In this document: positions 7,793-17,823 of the stretch, one piece after another
Layout: every line of letters begins with the position of its first letter
How positions within the stretch are numbered: position 1 is the stretch's first letter
Assembly: GCF_000497445.1 (NCBI RefSeq)
Contig: NZ_CM002285.1
Location: 1,800,841 to 1,864,840, forward strand
From: Streptomyces roseochromogenus subsp. oscitans DS 12.976
Lineage (GTDB): Bacteria; Actinomycetota; Actinomycetes; Streptomycetales; Streptomycetaceae
DNA length: 64,000 nt
Reading direction: 5' to 3'
Program-made: the position numbers and the translations under genes
The notes under the pieces: model-generated
Told to the model about the DNA's origin: nothing
Database searches by the model: none
What the model saw: only the letters and a program-made list of their open reading frames with translations

Positions 7793-9190
7793 CTAGGTGC
7801 CGCGCGACCGCGCCCGCGCCGGGGCGGGCGCAGCGTTCCGCGTCCGGCCCTTGGCCGGCTGCGCGGTCAGGACCTTCAGCGCCACTACTGGGTGGAACAG
7901 TACGGCCGGCGAGGCCACCATGTTCACCACCCGCACGAATCTCGCCCACACGCCGGTGTCCCTCACCGCCACGTGAAGCAGACGCGCGTTGTACCAGTGC
8001 GCGAAACGCGCCGCGAGCGGCTGCCCCTCCGGGTTCCACATCAGGTCGCAGTTGGTGGAAAGTGTCCAGGGGCCAAGCACCAGGCGGCCCACCTTCTTCT
8101 GGAAACCGGCAGCGAGACCGTCCAGCTGCCCGGACGCGCCGCGCCGGGCCAGCATGCCCTGGAGCACTTCCGCCTCCACCGCGGCCATCGTCAGACCCTG
8201 GCCGTAGACGGGGTTGAACACGCAGACGGCGTCGCCGACGGCGACAAGCCGGTCCGGCCAGTTCTTGACCGCGTGGTAGAGCCGCCACTGGTTGTCGACG
8301 TTGGTGCAGCAACGGGTGTGCTCCTGCACGGTGCGCCGGCCGAGCTGCTGGGCCAGGCGCGGATTGTCCAGGCTCTCGGCGAACGCCAGGTAACCCGCGT
8401 CGTCGGTCGGCGGCTGATCCTGGAAGGCGAACAGCGAGCAGGTCCACCGGTTGCGCTCCACGGCGAGCAGGACCCCGGCCCGGGGCACGCCGGGAGCGAA
8501 CAACATCTGGTAGGCGATGTGGAAGTCCGGATGGCCGGGGTCGCTCTTCTCCAGCTGGCCGAAGATCATCGACGTGAACGTGACTTTCGCCTTCACCGTG
8601 CGCGTCGGCGGCACGGTGACGCCCATCAAGCCCAGCCAGTGGGCCAGGGAGCTGGACCACCCGGAGGCGTCGACGACGAGATCGGCGGTGATCCCGATGG
8701 ATTCCGCGCCCTGCGGCCGGCACGTCACCCCGCCCACCCGGCCCGACGGATTCCTGGTCAGGCCCGTGCACTGGGTGGACGCCATGAGTGCGACGCCGGG
8801 CAGCGCGAGCACCTTACGGCGCAGCCGGCGCTCCAGCTCGTGACGAGTGAAGCTCTGGATCCGCACACCCGTACGGTTGCGGGGTGCGAGCCCGACGGGC
8901 AGCAGGAAGTCGACGCCCTCCCCGTAGTCGAAAACCGGCGCCCCCGCCTGTCTCAACTCCTCGCGTATCCCCGGAAACAGCCGCTCCAGGATCTCCCCGC
9001 CACGCGCCAGCAGGGCATGCGCGTGGTGGCCCTGCGGGACGCCCGGATGCACGCCGGTGTCCACGTCCACGGCATCCCGCTCCACAAGGACGACCTCATC
9101 GAAGAAGCCCGCCAGCACCCGCGCGGTCACCAGCCCCGCGTAGCTGCCGCCGATGACAACAGCCCTGCCCCAAGGATGATCTGCTCCCAT
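7793..9190 (-). CDS. FAD-dependent monooxygenase/oxidoreductase (geranylgeranyl-reductase/halogenase-like fold)
   Basis: The ATG at 9188-9190 has GGGAG 6 nt upstream and gives 465 residues. The N-terminal dinucleotide-binding motif VVIGGSYAGLVTARVL is followed by an acidic strand end VVLVERD. The second FAD motif GDAVCVFNPVYGQGLTMA lies in the C-terminal half; LVVDASG sits between them. This arrangement places it in the large FAD monooxygenase superfamily (PF01494-like). The C-terminus is basic (KGRTRNAAPAPARARSRG). The substrate is unknown and there is no neighbouring biosynthetic set: downstream lies a 445-bp gap, upstream an IS5 remnant. Cytoplasmic, probably NAD(P)H-dependent. Confidence 0.8.
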   Translation of the reverse strand: MGADHPWGRAVVIGGSYAGLVTARVLAGFFDEVVLVERDAVDVDTGVHPGVPQGHHAHALLARGGEILERLFPGIREELRQAGAPVFDYGEGVDFLLPVGLAPRNRTGVRIQSFTRHELERRLRRKVLALPGVALMASTQCTGLTRNPSGRVGGVTCRPQGAESIGITADLVVDASGWSSSLAHWLGLMGVTVPPTRTVKAKVTFTSMIFGQLEKSDPGHPDFHIAYQMLFAPGVPRAGVLLAVERNRWTCSLFAFQDQPPTDDAGYLAFAESLDNPRLAQQLGRRTVQEHTRCCTNVDNQWRLYHAVKNWPDRLVAVGDAVCVFNPVYGQGLTMAAVEAEVLQGMLARRGASGQLDGLAAGFQKKVGRLVLGPWTLSTNCDLMWNPEGQPLAARFAHWYNARLLHVAVRDTGVWARFVRVVNMVASPAVLFHPVVALKVLTAQPAKGRTRNAAPAPARARSRGT

Positions 9191-9288
9191 GCCATCTCCC
9201 ACACGTGACCGGGCCAGCGCGTCCACGCCAAGTCAACGACACCGCTGAAGCGCCCGGCACCGGGCTCGGGAAGCACTCGGGTAGCGCG

Positions 9289-9644
9289 TTACAGCACAGG
9301 CCAGCTGGCAACCAGCGCTTGCACCACATCAAGGTGTGACTCACGGGCCACGGTGCCTTCCCCAAGTGCGCGGTGCAGCAGGGCCCACGTCGATCCGTCC
9401 CGGAGCTGCCGGCAGCTGCCGTCCACCCAGGCCGTGCGGATGGTGGGGTGGGCCGCAGCCGCCTGGTCGACCAAGTGGGTGCCGACGACGGAGTTTCGCA
9501 CGCTCGCGACCGTGACCAGCACTGCGAGCAGCAGTCCGAGGGTATCGGTGACAATGCTTCGCTTGCGGCCCACGAACTCCCCGCCGCGTCCGTGCCCGGC
9601 CCGGTGGCCGGGACACTGGCGCAGGTCTTCGCGGCCTGGGCGTC
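9289..9644 (-). pseudogene. IS5-family transposase fragment
   Basis: Reading across frames, AAKTCASVPATGPGTDA (canonical IS5 D-x-Q-A-x-K-T segment) is followed by VGRKRSIVTDTLGLLLAVLVT and HPTIRTAWVDG. These are the central DDE region of Streptomyces IS5-type transposases. The N-terminal third and the C-terminus are missing and frames shift. Its upstream end is fused at about 9645 to the DUF3887 pseudogene, so the fragment marks an insertion followed by deletion. Confidence 0.7.
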
Positions 9645-9649
9645 GATCG

Positions 9650-10094
9650 TGAAGCTCACCCGGAACTCACCGGCCTGGTGTTCCATGCGAAGCGGCACAC
9701 TGACCACGGTGAATTTGCCGAACGCGTTGTCTTTGGGATTCCCGTGCGACTGGTAGCGTCCGAACTGATGCTGATAGGCCGTCCACACCTTCGCGAGTGC
9801 GTCTGGTGGCAGCTGTTTGCGCATCGTCGCGTCGAAGTGGGCTGTGGCCGCGGCGAAGCTGCCATGCACGATGTCGTCGAGAGTCTCCAGGGCGAACCGG
9901 TCGCTCTGAGTCTCGGCCTGGCTCTAGCCGCGGCTGAGGCCCGTGACCTGCGCGGTGCCGGGGGCCTGCGCCGCGGCCGGCGCGGAATCGGCAGCCGACA
10001 CCAGCGCGCTTGAGGTCAGCGCGGCCGTGACTACTGCCTGGACGACTCGCCTCTTGCTGCTGAACGGTGCTTCTTTCTCGGACACCAGGACCAC
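9650..10094 (-). pseudogene. Secreted DUF3887-type protein, broken by an amber stop and an IS5 junction
   Basis: Starting at GTG 10092-10094 (GCAGGAGG just upstream; GTG 10083-10085 is an alternative), the frame encodes a basic N-terminus, hydrophobic segment and AADSAPAAAQA signal-peptide end. A TAG at 9924-9926 follows. The same frame then continues as SQAETQSDRFALETLDDIV, FDATMRKQL and FGKFTVVSVPLRMEH, a DUF3887-like domain. At about 9645 it fuses to IS5 sequence. Two independent lesions make it a dead gene. It was divergently transcribed from the MFS exporter pair. Confidence 0.7.
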
Positions 10095-10392
10095 GGCCTC
10101 CTGCAATTTGGTGGGTGCCGGGTAATTTCATCTTGCTCCATTCGCTCTTCCTTCGCATTGCAGGTGGGCTACGAGGGATTTTGGCAGCCTGCTCAAACGG
10201 AAGGGCGGGGTAGTAGGACTTCCCGGGATGGTGCTCGTCGGACAGGGAGCGAGCGATGGGCTGGAGGCAGGCGGCGCGGAGGAGGTTTCGGGGCGGTTCG
10301 CGGTGGCGGGAGTCAGGCCGCGGTGCGGGCCGGTTCGAGGCGAGGTGGACGTCCCGTCGGGACGGCTTGCGGTCGAGGCCGGCGGGCGAGCG

Positions 10393-11850
10393 GTGAGTGC
10401 CGTGCGGGTCGGGCGTCGTCGACGTGGGGCGCTGGCGGTCCTGCTGACTGCCGCTTTCATGGGGATCCTTGATGTGCTGATCGTGAACGTCGCGGCTCCG
10501 TCCATCCAGCGTGACCTTCGGGCAGGCTTCAGTGACATCCAGCTCGTCGTCAGCGGCTATGTGCTGGCGTATGCCGTCGCCCTGACGTCGGGAGGTCGGC
10601 TGGGTGATTCGCTGGGCAGACGACGGGTTTTCCTCACCGGGTTGCTGGCGTTCGTGGTGTGCAGCGCGGGATGCGCGCTGGCGCCGTCGGTCGGGGTGCT
10701 GATCGGACTGCGAGTCGCGCAGGGGCTGGCGGCGGCGCTGATGCTGCCGCAAGTGCTCTCCGTCATCCAGGATGTATTCCCTCGTCAGGAGCGGCCGCGG
10801 GCTCTGGCCCTGTACGGCGCGACGATGGGGATGGGGGCGGTGGTCGGACAGATCGTCGGTGGCGCGCTCATCCGCGCCGACGTACTTGGGCTGGGCTGGC
10901 GCTCGGTGTTCTGGGTGAACGTGCCGATCGGCCTCGCCGCGGCCGCCTGCGTCCCCTTCGTGCTCCCGCGCAGCCGGCCGGTGCGACGACCGGCGGACGC
11001 CCCCGGCCTGCTCCTCACCGCCGTGGCGATGCCCCTGTTCATCTACCCGCTGATCCGGGGCGGCGCTGGCGGATGGACGTGGTGGGTGTGGCCGGCGTTC
11101 GCCGGAGCGGCCCTGGCCCTGGCGGCGTTGTGGTCCGTCGAGCGGCGCCGGGAAAGCGCGGGCCGCGCACCGCTGATCGCTCCGTCGCTCTTCCACGGCA
11201 GGGGATTCACGACCGGGCTGGGAGCGGCGTTGGTTTTCTCCTGCGGCAACTACGGGCTGTTCCTGCTGCTGGCCTACGTCTTCCAGGAGGGACTGCACCT
11301 GTCGCCGCTCGCGTCGGGGGTGGGCTTTCTGCCGCTGGGGCTGGGCTTCGCAGCGGCCTCGCTCGCCGGACGACGGCCGGCTGTCCGGCACGGAAACCGT
11401 CTCCTCACGTCGGGCGCGGGCACGATGGTCCTCGGTTATCTGGTCCTGGCGGCCACCCTGGCCCGGGGTCCGGCCGCTTCCGCCGGCATGCAGGCCCTGG
11501 CCATGGCACCGGCGTTGCTGATCGAGGGAGTGGGTCAGGGGCTGGTCGCGGCCCCGCTGATCGGGGTCATCCTCGCCACGGTGCCACCCGACGAGGCGGG
11601 ATCGGCCTCCGGAGTCGTCCTGACGATCAATCAGCTCGCCAGCTCCCTCGGCGTGGCCGCATTCGGTGCGCTCTTCGTCGCGCTCCTCGGCGCCGATCCC
11701 CAGCAGACATCCGCCCGCCTCACGGCCCACGACTTCACCGACGCCCTGCTGGGATGCGCGTGGGCCTTTCTGGCGCTGGCGGTGGCCACCGGCCTGCTGG
11801 CCTGGCGCCTGCCTCCTCCCGCACAGCCTGCCACGGACACCACACGCTGA
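10393..11850 (+). CDS. MFS drug:proton antiporter, DHA2 type
   Basis: The GTG start at 10393 gives 485 residues beginning VSAVRVGRRRRGALAVLLTAAFMGILDVLIVN, the usual DHA2 opening; an upstream ATG (10228) adds a poor Gly/Arg-rich stretch. Typical MFS motifs follow: motif A-like GGRLGDSLGRRRVF after TM2, RVAQGLAAALMLPQ in TM4, and motif C-like GMGAVVGQIVGGALI in TM5. About 14 hydrophobic segments are present. It is predicted to export small molecules across the plasma membrane using the proton gradient. A second MFS gene follows 102 bp downstream in the same direction. No adjacent TetR/MarR regulator is intact. Confidence 0.85.
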   Translation: MSAVRVGRRRRGALAVLLTAAFMGILDVLIVNVAAPSIQRDLRAGFSDIQLVVSGYVLAYAVALTSGGRLGDSLGRRRVFLTGLLAFVVCSAGCALAPSVGVLIGLRVAQGLAAALMLPQVLSVIQDVFPRQERPRALALYGATMGMGAVVGQIVGGALIRADVLGLGWRSVFWVNVPIGLAAAACVPFVLPRSRPVRRPADAPGLLLTAVAMPLFIYPLIRGGAGGWTWWVWPAFAGAALALAALWSVERRRESAGRAPLIAPSLFHGRGFTTGLGAALVFSCGNYGLFLLLAYVFQEGLHLSPLASGVGFLPLGLGFAAASLAGRRPAVRHGNRLLTSGAGTMVLGYLVLAATLARGPAASAGMQALAMAPALLIEGVGQGLVAAPLIGVILATVPPDEAGSASGVVLTINQLASSLGVAAFGALFVALLGADPQQTSARLTAHDFTDALLGCAWAFLALAVATGLLAWRLPPPAQPATDTTR

Positions 11851-11952
11851 AGCGGCCGCCACCCCAACGGGCGCACATGGCGGCCAAGCGGCAAGGGAAC
11901 ACTGACATCTGCCCCCCACCCGCCGCCCCGACCACGAGGCGCAGCCCCCTCC

Positions 11953-13353
11953 ATGACCGCCCAACCCACCGCACCGCGGACCGGAATCTCCGAGCGGGCA
12001 CACCGTCGCTGGGTCCTGGCGGCGATGAGCGGCGCTCTGGCGATGACCTTCATCGACGAGACCGGCGTCGGCGTGGCCCTGGCGGTCATCCACCGCGAAC
12101 TGCACACCAGCCGGGCGGGCACGCACTGGGTGATGAACGCCTACATGCTCACGCTCGCCGCCCTCGTGGCCGCCGGCGGCCGCCTCTCCGACCTCTACGG
12201 CCGCCGCCGCACCTTCGCCGCCGGCCTGACCGTCTTCGGTCTCGGCTCACTGCTCTGCGCCACGGCCCCGGGGCTGACCTGGCTGATCACCTGGCGGGCC
12301 GTGCAAGGGTGCGGCGCGGCCCTGCTCATCCCCACCGCACTGGCGATCGTCTCGCAGACCTTCCCACCCGCCGAACGCGGCCGCGCCGTCGGCGCCTACA
12401 TCGGCGCCGCCAGCGTCTTCTACGTCATCGGCCCAGTGCTCACCGGAGCCCTGGTCGACCAGATCAGCTGGCGGGCCGTCTTCTGGATCAACGTGCCGAT
12501 CGCCTGCGCGGTCGGCGTCATCGTCGCCGCCGTCATCCCTCGTGACATTCGGTCCCCGCGCCGCGAGCGCCTGGACCTGCCCGGTCTTGCCACGAGCGCG
12601 GCGGGACTCGCCGCGCTCGTGATCGCCCTGATGCAGGGCCCCTCCTGGGGCTGGTCGTCGCTGCCGACCGTGCTGCTGTACGTCGCCGCAGTGGTACTGT
12701 CCGCCGCCTTCACCCTCACCGAACTTCGCCGCCCGGCGCCCCTGTTCAACCTGGCGATCCTGCGCGATACCGTCTTCGCCGGCGCGGTCGCCATGGTCTT
12801 CCTGGTGTACGTGGTCTACCTCGGCCTGATCGTCTTCGCGCCCTTGTTCCTGCAACACGAAGCCGGGCTACGACCGCTCATGGCCGGCCTGGCCCTCGCC
12901 GTGGCACTCGGCCCGATCATCGCCGTCGCCCCGCTCACCGGTCGCGTCGTCGACCGCGCCGGACCCCGCCGCCCGGCCCTGATCACCGGCCTCACCGCGA
13001 TCGCCGCCTTCTCCTGGCTCGCCATCGCCGCCCCTGCCCGCTCCCTCCCGTGGACCGTCCCCGCACTGCTGCTGTACGGGATCTCTGTCCCCGCCGTGTA
13101 CAACTGCGCCGTCACCGCCGCGCAAAACCGAGTAACGGATGAACAACGCGGCCAAGCTTCCGGCATCATCACCAGCGCCGCCCAGACGGGCGCCACCATC
13201 GGCGTCGCAGTCATCGGCGCGGTCGTTGCCCCCGTCTCGGACTCGGCCGACTACACCACCACCGGCTTCCAGGCGGGCTTCACCACCTGCGCCGGCTTCT
13301 CAGCGCTCCTCGCCCTTCTCGCCCTGGCCCTGCCGCGCACACCCTCGCCGTGA
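11953..13353 (+). CDS. MFS drug:proton antiporter, second tandem copy
   Basis: The protein has 466 residues and about 14 membrane segments. The N-terminus shows AMTFIDETGVGVALAVI in TM1, GGRLSDLYGRRRTF (motif A) and RAVQGCGAALLIPTALAI in TM4. The C-terminal half ends with GITAAQTGATIGVAVIGAV-like segments typical of the DHA2 family. It is not a close duplicate of the preceding MFS protein, so it was probably recruited rather than copied. The 102-bp gap and same direction allow one transcript. The substrate is unknown. The start ATG lies just after a CCCCCTCC-rich tract without a strong ribosome site. Confidence 0.85.
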   Translation: MTAQPTAPRTGISERAHRRWVLAAMSGALAMTFIDETGVGVALAVIHRELHTSRAGTHWVMNAYMLTLAALVAAGGRLSDLYGRRRTFAAGLTVFGLGSLLCATAPGLTWLITWRAVQGCGAALLIPTALAIVSQTFPPAERGRAVGAYIGAASVFYVIGPVLTGALVDQISWRAVFWINVPIACAVGVIVAAVIPRDIRSPRRERLDLPGLATSAAGLAALVIALMQGPSWGWSSLPTVLLYVAAVVLSAAFTLTELRRPAPLFNLAILRDTVFAGAVAMVFLVYVVYLGLIVFAPLFLQHEAGLRPLMAGLALAVALGPIIAVAPLTGRVVDRAGPRRPALITGLTAIAAFSWLAIAAPARSLPWTVPALLLYGISVPAVYNCAVTAAQNRVTDEQRGQASGIITSAAQTGATIGVAVIGAVVAPVSDSADYTTTGFQAGFTTCAGFSALLALLALALPRTPSP

Positions 13354-13463
13354 CCCGGCAACCACTGACGGCGATCCCCTACGCCGAGGCGCGCCATGGC
13401 CGACCTCGAAGCTCAGGCAACTCCTAGACGAATGAGTCCGATGTCTGGGCTGGCTCGGACAGC

Positions 13464-13794
13464 ATGTCGCTGACGGACGCAGGCACATACCTCGGCATGC
13501 CCCCGTCCTGGATCAGTGCCTGGGGCAGGTTCCGCCCCCTGGAAGAACGGCTCTACGGGCGTCGAGCAGATCTGCCCGTGCTTGTTCCAGCGCCTCGCCG
13601 AACACGTTGCCCAGCAGTCGCCCACGGACTACTACGACCGACGGCAGCGCTTTGCCAACTGGACACCCCCCGCATCGGACATACAGGAGATCATCGAGAG
13701 CTACACGGGCCGGAGCCGACGCATCGCCGCTGGCTCGCGGAACGGCGAACGCCTCGGTTCCAGAACCCGGTCGGTACCAAGCATGTGGTCGTGA
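13464..13794 (+). pseudogene. Decayed helix-turn-helix/TniQ-like protein fragment
   Basis: Two neighbouring frames carry coding-like pieces. One has MSLTDAGTYLGMPPSWISAWG (a helix-turn-helix-like end). After a +1 shift the other has QICPCLFQRLAEHVAQQ and TDYYDRRQRFANWTPP. These fit the C-terminal part of a mobile-element protein seen in streptomycetes, possibly TniQ-like, but the assignment is tentative. No intact start or frame exists. Confidence 0.35.
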
Positions 13795-14165
13795 TCCGCA
13801 TGGGCTGTCCCGACACCGTCGGCACGACCCTGCCCCTGACCTCGTCCTGCAACTGAGCTGTGGGGCGCAGCCGGCTGGACGGGGAACGCCTCCGACGGCA
13901 AGACCTGACTCGACTGCGGTCGGGCACGCGCAGGAGGGCGTCGAACCAGGACATCTCGGTGAGGCCGCAGGAACGGAGTCCTCCAGCCGCCCGTGACGTT
14001 CACCACGGCCAGGTTCGACTCCGCCGTCGGCGCGTTCAGGGCCACGCCTCACTCCACGGATCTCGTATCGCGGCGTCGGCCGTGCCGCGGTCGGCGAGGA
14101 GCCGTGCGAGGCGGCCTCCACTGCTCGTCGAGCGATGCCCGCGGATCGGTCGTGACGAGATCGAT
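13795..14165. other. Degraded stretch without an assignable gene
   Basis: Open frames on both strands resemble GC-rich shadow. Nothing recognisable lies between the decayed helix-turn-helix fragment and the IS5 remnant. Confidence 0.35.
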
Positions 14166-14375
14166 CGAGCGCACCCCCGATTGGCAGAACGCCTTCCGCG
14201 CACCCACGCCTGGCAGAACGCTTCACACCGGATCGCGTGCTGCTACGAACGGCGGGTCACCGTCATCGAAGCCGCCTTCGACCTCACCGACGCGATCATC
14301 ACCGTCGGCGCCTGATCCACCGAGCCTGGACCATCCACCGCTGCGACGCACGCCCACGACACCGACCATCACCGG
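14166..14375 (+). pseudogene. IS5-family transposase, C-terminal remnant
   Basis: CYERRVTVIEAAFDLTDAIITV in one frame continues after a frame change as RRLIHRAWTIHRCDARP. This is the characteristic end of one Streptomyces IS5 transposase group (Y-E-R-R ... A-x-x-D-A-I-I-x-V-R-x-L-I-R-x-A-W). The catalytic core is gone. Confidence 0.6.
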
Positions 14376-14478
14376 TCGCCCGTTTGCGCGGCCGGTCGTA
14401 CGTGCCTAGCGAGTCACAGTTGAGTAACGCCCACCCCGAAGATGGTATGTGATATTGCACATGCCACATGATGCCTCC

Positions 14479-16089
14479 ATGACAAAAGCTAGAGCCCTGT
14501 TATCGGTCGTCGCCGTCATCGGCGGAGTCTGCGCGGGTATCACCCCTGCTTCGGCTTCCTCGGCTGCGCCAGAGGGCACGGGGCAGGGAAAACTCATCTG
14601 GAGTTCCTGTAACGATGCGACCACTCCTGCGCTGCAGTGCGCCATGCTCGAAGTGCCGCTGGACTACACACAGCCGAACGGCGCCAAAATCAAGATCAAG
14701 GTGAACCGGCTCCCGGCCACCGCGCCCGAGAGCAAACGGCAGGGGCCCATCCTGCTGAATCCCGGCGGCCCCGGCGACTCCGGTCTGTGGATGCCCGCTT
14801 ACGTCTCCGGAAAGATTCCCCAGGCCGTGGCCTCGACCTACGACTGGATCGGCTTCGACCCCCGCGGCACCAACGCCAGCGAACCCCACGTCACCTGCGA
14901 CGCACACTACTTCGACGCCGAGCGGCCGGACTACCAGGTCAGCCAGGGCACGTCGCAGGCATGGCTGGAGAGGTCGGCCGCGTACGCCGCCGACTGCGCC
15001 GCGAACTGGAGCTGGTTCCTGCCGCACATGACCACCGTCGACAACGCGCGCGACATGGACAGCATCCGGCGGGCGCTCGGCGTCCAGAAGATCAACTTCT
15101 ACGGAGGCTCGTGGGGCACCTCGCTGGGCTCGACGTACGGCCAGCTCTTCCCTTCGCACGTGCGCCGGATGGTGCTCGACAGCATCGTCGGGCCCACCAT
15201 CAGCTGGTACGACCACAACATCCTGCAGGACAAGGAACACCAGCGCCGGTTCGACGCCTTCGCGGCGTGGACCGCCAAGGCCGACTCGGTCTACCACCTG
15301 GGCACGGACGCTTCCACTGTGGAGCAGAAGTACTACCAGGTCGAAGCCGCGTTGCGTACCAGCCCGGTAGCCGCCGCGCCGGCCCCCGGCAAGATCGGCC
15401 CCGCAGAGTTCGAGGACACCTTCTACGGTGGCGGCTACAACTTCCTGCGCTGGCCGCAGATGGCCACCGTGCTGTCGGCCTACCTCACCAAGAACGACAC
15501 CCGCCCGCTGCAGAGCGCCTATAATCGCTATGCCGCCCCGGGTGCCGACGACGGCACCTTCCCGGCGTACAACGCGGTCCAGTGCACCGAGAACAACTGG
15601 CCGCGCGACTGGGAGTTCTGGAAGAGGGACCAGGCAACGGTCAACGCCGTCGCACCCTTCTATACCTACAACAACATGTGGTACAACGCCTCCTGCATGT
15701 TCTGGCCCTACCAGGGCAACCCGGCCGGCCGGCTGAAGATCACCGACAAGGGCCTGCCGCCGGTCCTGCTCTTCCAGGCCACAGAGGACGCCGCCACCCC
15801 TTACTCGGGTGCCCTCGCCATGCACAAGGCACTGCCCGGATCCAAGCTGGTCGTCCAGAACGGCGGCAGCTTCCACGAAATCCTCTTCCACGGCAACGCC
15901 TGCCTGGACGACACCTTCACCGACTACCTGCGAGACGGCCGCCTCCCCGCAGGCAAAGGCGTCATCGCCAAGACGTGCGCACCCGAACCCGACCCCACCC
16001 CGGTCTATGTGACACCGCCCCCCGCCACCGTGAAAGCCGAGCCCGCCCTGCCAGTCACAGACCCCCAGGCCATCCACGGCGCCAGGTAG
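14479..16089 (+). CDS. Secreted alpha/beta hydrolase, tripeptidyl aminopeptidase-like (S33)
   Basis: The ATG at 14479 gives 536 residues starting MTKARALLSVVAVIGG with a signal peptide cleaved near ASASSAAP; an upstream GTG (14449) or ATG (14461) is possible, none with a clear ribosome site. The fold is the Streptomyces Tap/SlpD/SlpE family. LLNPGGPGDSG forms the oxyanion region, the nucleophile elbow GGSWGTSLG places Ser at about residue 211, VLLFQATEDAATPY carries the acid, and SFHEILFHGNACL contains the candidate His. It probably releases N-terminal tripeptides extracellularly, aiding protein nutrition. The C-terminal tail is Pro-rich. It is an orphan flanked by IS debris. Confidence 0.85.
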   Translation: MTKARALLSVVAVIGGVCAGITPASASSAAPEGTGQGKLIWSSCNDATTPALQCAMLEVPLDYTQPNGAKIKIKVNRLPATAPESKRQGPILLNPGGPGDSGLWMPAYVSGKIPQAVASTYDWIGFDPRGTNASEPHVTCDAHYFDAERPDYQVSQGTSQAWLERSAAYAADCAANWSWFLPHMTTVDNARDMDSIRRALGVQKINFYGGSWGTSLGSTYGQLFPSHVRRMVLDSIVGPTISWYDHNILQDKEHQRRFDAFAAWTAKADSVYHLGTDASTVEQKYYQVEAALRTSPVAAAPAPGKIGPAEFEDTFYGGGYNFLRWPQMATVLSAYLTKNDTRPLQSAYNRYAAPGADDGTFPAYNAVQCTENNWPRDWEFWKRDQATVNAVAPFYTYNNMWYNASCMFWPYQGNPAGRLKITDKGLPPVLLFQATEDAATPYSGALAMHKALPGSKLVVQNGGSFHEILFHGNACLDDTFTDYLRDGRLPAGKGVIAKTCAPEPDPTPVYVTPPPATVKAEPALPVTDPQAIHGAR

Positions 16090-16589
16090 CGCAACGCAAT
16101 CGCACCTACAGTGGTGCCAGCAACTTAGGCAGGTCACTGTCCGTGTTGGTCCCCGTTCGACTGTCAGTCCGGTGCTCTGCCGACAGCAGCGAAGCTCCTC
16201 GGCTACGACTGGTGATTGTCGAGGTCAACCAGGTAGGCGAGGAGCATCGTTGGCTGGTCATGGTGCCATGGGCCCGGGCTGGTCTTCCAGCATGGGCCAG
16301 TTGTTGAACGGCGTCGGGGGTGGCGTACTGGCCAGCGACGTTTCCGGCGCTGCCGTCGCGGCTGGGTAACTACTACGTTCTGGCGTTATGCCCGTTTAGC
16401 GCCGCAGGCTACGGGAGCGTGATCGCCAAAGTGGTCGCGGGGTGTAGGGGCGGGCTCGGGCCGCGGGCTGGTGCCTTCCGTCAACGACGGCACTGACCAA
16501 ACCGCGTCGCCGTCTGGGGGCGGCTCCGTTCGAGCTGCTGTTCCGGCGCCTTTCGGGCTCGTCAGTGTGCCGCAGTACACCGTGGTCGC
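16090..16589. other. Gene-free stretch after the hydrolase
   Basis: No frame with a recognisable product was found. Sequence composition is normal. It leads into a decayed dehydrogenase fragment. Confidence 0.35.
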
Positions 16590-16760
16590 ACGCGTTCGGG
16601 CTCGCAGGCCGAGTACATCGTTCTCGACGCGGACGCGGTCGCCGCCGTGCCGCACGGAACGGACCTGATGACCGCGGCAGCCGAACGGTTGGCGGCAGCG
16701 CGGTACAGCTCGTCGCGAGCGCCGGCGTACGGGTCGTAGCAGTGGCGGGTCCGGCGCGGC
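16590..16760 (+). pseudogene. Medium-chain dehydrogenase/quinone reductase fragment
   Basis: One frame reads AEYIVLDADAVAAVPHGTDLMTAAA. After a shift another reads GGSAVQLVASAGVRVVAVAG. Together they match the substrate-side strand and the Rossmann GxxGxxAxQLA...VVAVAG region of zinc-type or quinone-oxidoreductase-like MDR enzymes, with the intervening ~40 residues deleted. The gene is dead. Confidence 0.55.
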
Positions 16761-17241
16761 TCCAGTGCCACCGTCGCGGATCGGTCGACGAGGCCCTTAC
16801 TCGCCGCGGTCACCGGGCCCGTACGCGCCGACCTCGGTGGTGAGTGCCGCCGCGCCGTCCAGTTGGCGTTGCTCTAGCCGGTCTCGTCGAGTAGCAGGCA
16901 GTGAAGAGGATCGATCGCAACGAGCAGCGAGCCGAGGAGCGTTGACCCGGCAGGGTGTCTCGCCGCTCGATCAGGTGGTTTGCCGCGTAGCGCCAGCGGT
17001 AGGGGGATGTGGGCTAGGGCCGCCTCGACGCAGTGCGCCGACTCAGATATCGAGCTCCGTCAAACAAGTACTCGTCCGCTAAGGCTTGTTCCGCAGACTG
17101 CCTGCTCAGGGCCTGATGGCGTGATCAACGCCGCTGCGTTATGGCGTAAGCGCGCAGGTCAAGGGGGTTGAACGAGGCAATGGGACGCCTGTAGATCACA
17201 ACGATCGGCGAAGAAAGTCGATCACAAGCACAGGGGTCCCG
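16761..17241. other. Degraded stretch
   Basis: No supported gene. It sits between a dehydrogenase fragment and the start of an IS4 transposase remnant, so the left IS4 terminus may lie here. I could not identify terminal inverted repeats. Confidence 0.3.
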
Positions 17242-17820
17242 TTGCAGGAGAAGTCTGTCATCACACGGGTGGTCGCGGTAGCGGCGCGGGTGTTCACGCC
17301 GGGGCACCCGGGAGAGCTGCCCCAGGTCGTGGACTTCGCGCTGGTGGATGCGGTGCTGGCCAAGACCAAAGCGGTGCAACGCCGGATACGGCTGCTGCCC
17401 GCGCGGGTCGTGGTGTACTTCGTCCTCGCGCTGGCGCTGTTCGAGGATTGCGGCTACCGGGCCGTGTGGGACAAGCTCACCGCGGGCCTGGCCGGGCTCG
17501 CCCCGGTGCGCCCGCAGTCCTCCTCGCTCTCACGAGCCCGCCGCCGGCTGGGATTGAAGCCGCTGCGGGCCCTGTTCGAGGTACGTTCCTCCGCCCGTCG
17601 CCGCCCCACCATCTGGCGGCGGCTGTCCGACGGCTCCTATCTGACCCGCTTGTCCGCCCCCTTATCGGGCCAGGCGCGGCTACGGAATACTGACCCTCCG
17701 CGTGATCGAGGCGTGGATCACCGTCACCCTGGCCGACGGGACCGTCCGCCGGGAGCAGTGGCGGCTGGTCACCAGCCTCACGGACCCGGCCCGTCACCCC
17801 GCCGACCGCCTCATGACACA
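17242..17820 (+). pseudogene. IS4-family transposase, internally deleted
   Basis: The N-terminal domain (PF13006 type) is intact: LPQVVDFALVDAVLAKTKAVQRRIRLLP followed by VVYFVLALALFEDCGYRAVW and SSLSRARRRLG. After LRALFEV the frame breaks. A later segment (LRVIEAWITVTLADG, REQWRLVTSLTDP, HPADRLM) represents the middle of the same protein. The catalytic core between and the C-terminus are missing. It runs into an oppositely oriented IS110 remnant. Confidence 0.7.
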
Positions 17821-17823
17821 GCC

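Noticed and set aside
9667..12126. Minus-strand open frame of 819 codons
   Set aside because: Antisense shadow of two well-supported MFS transporter genes; low-complexity Arg/Gln/Gly protein.
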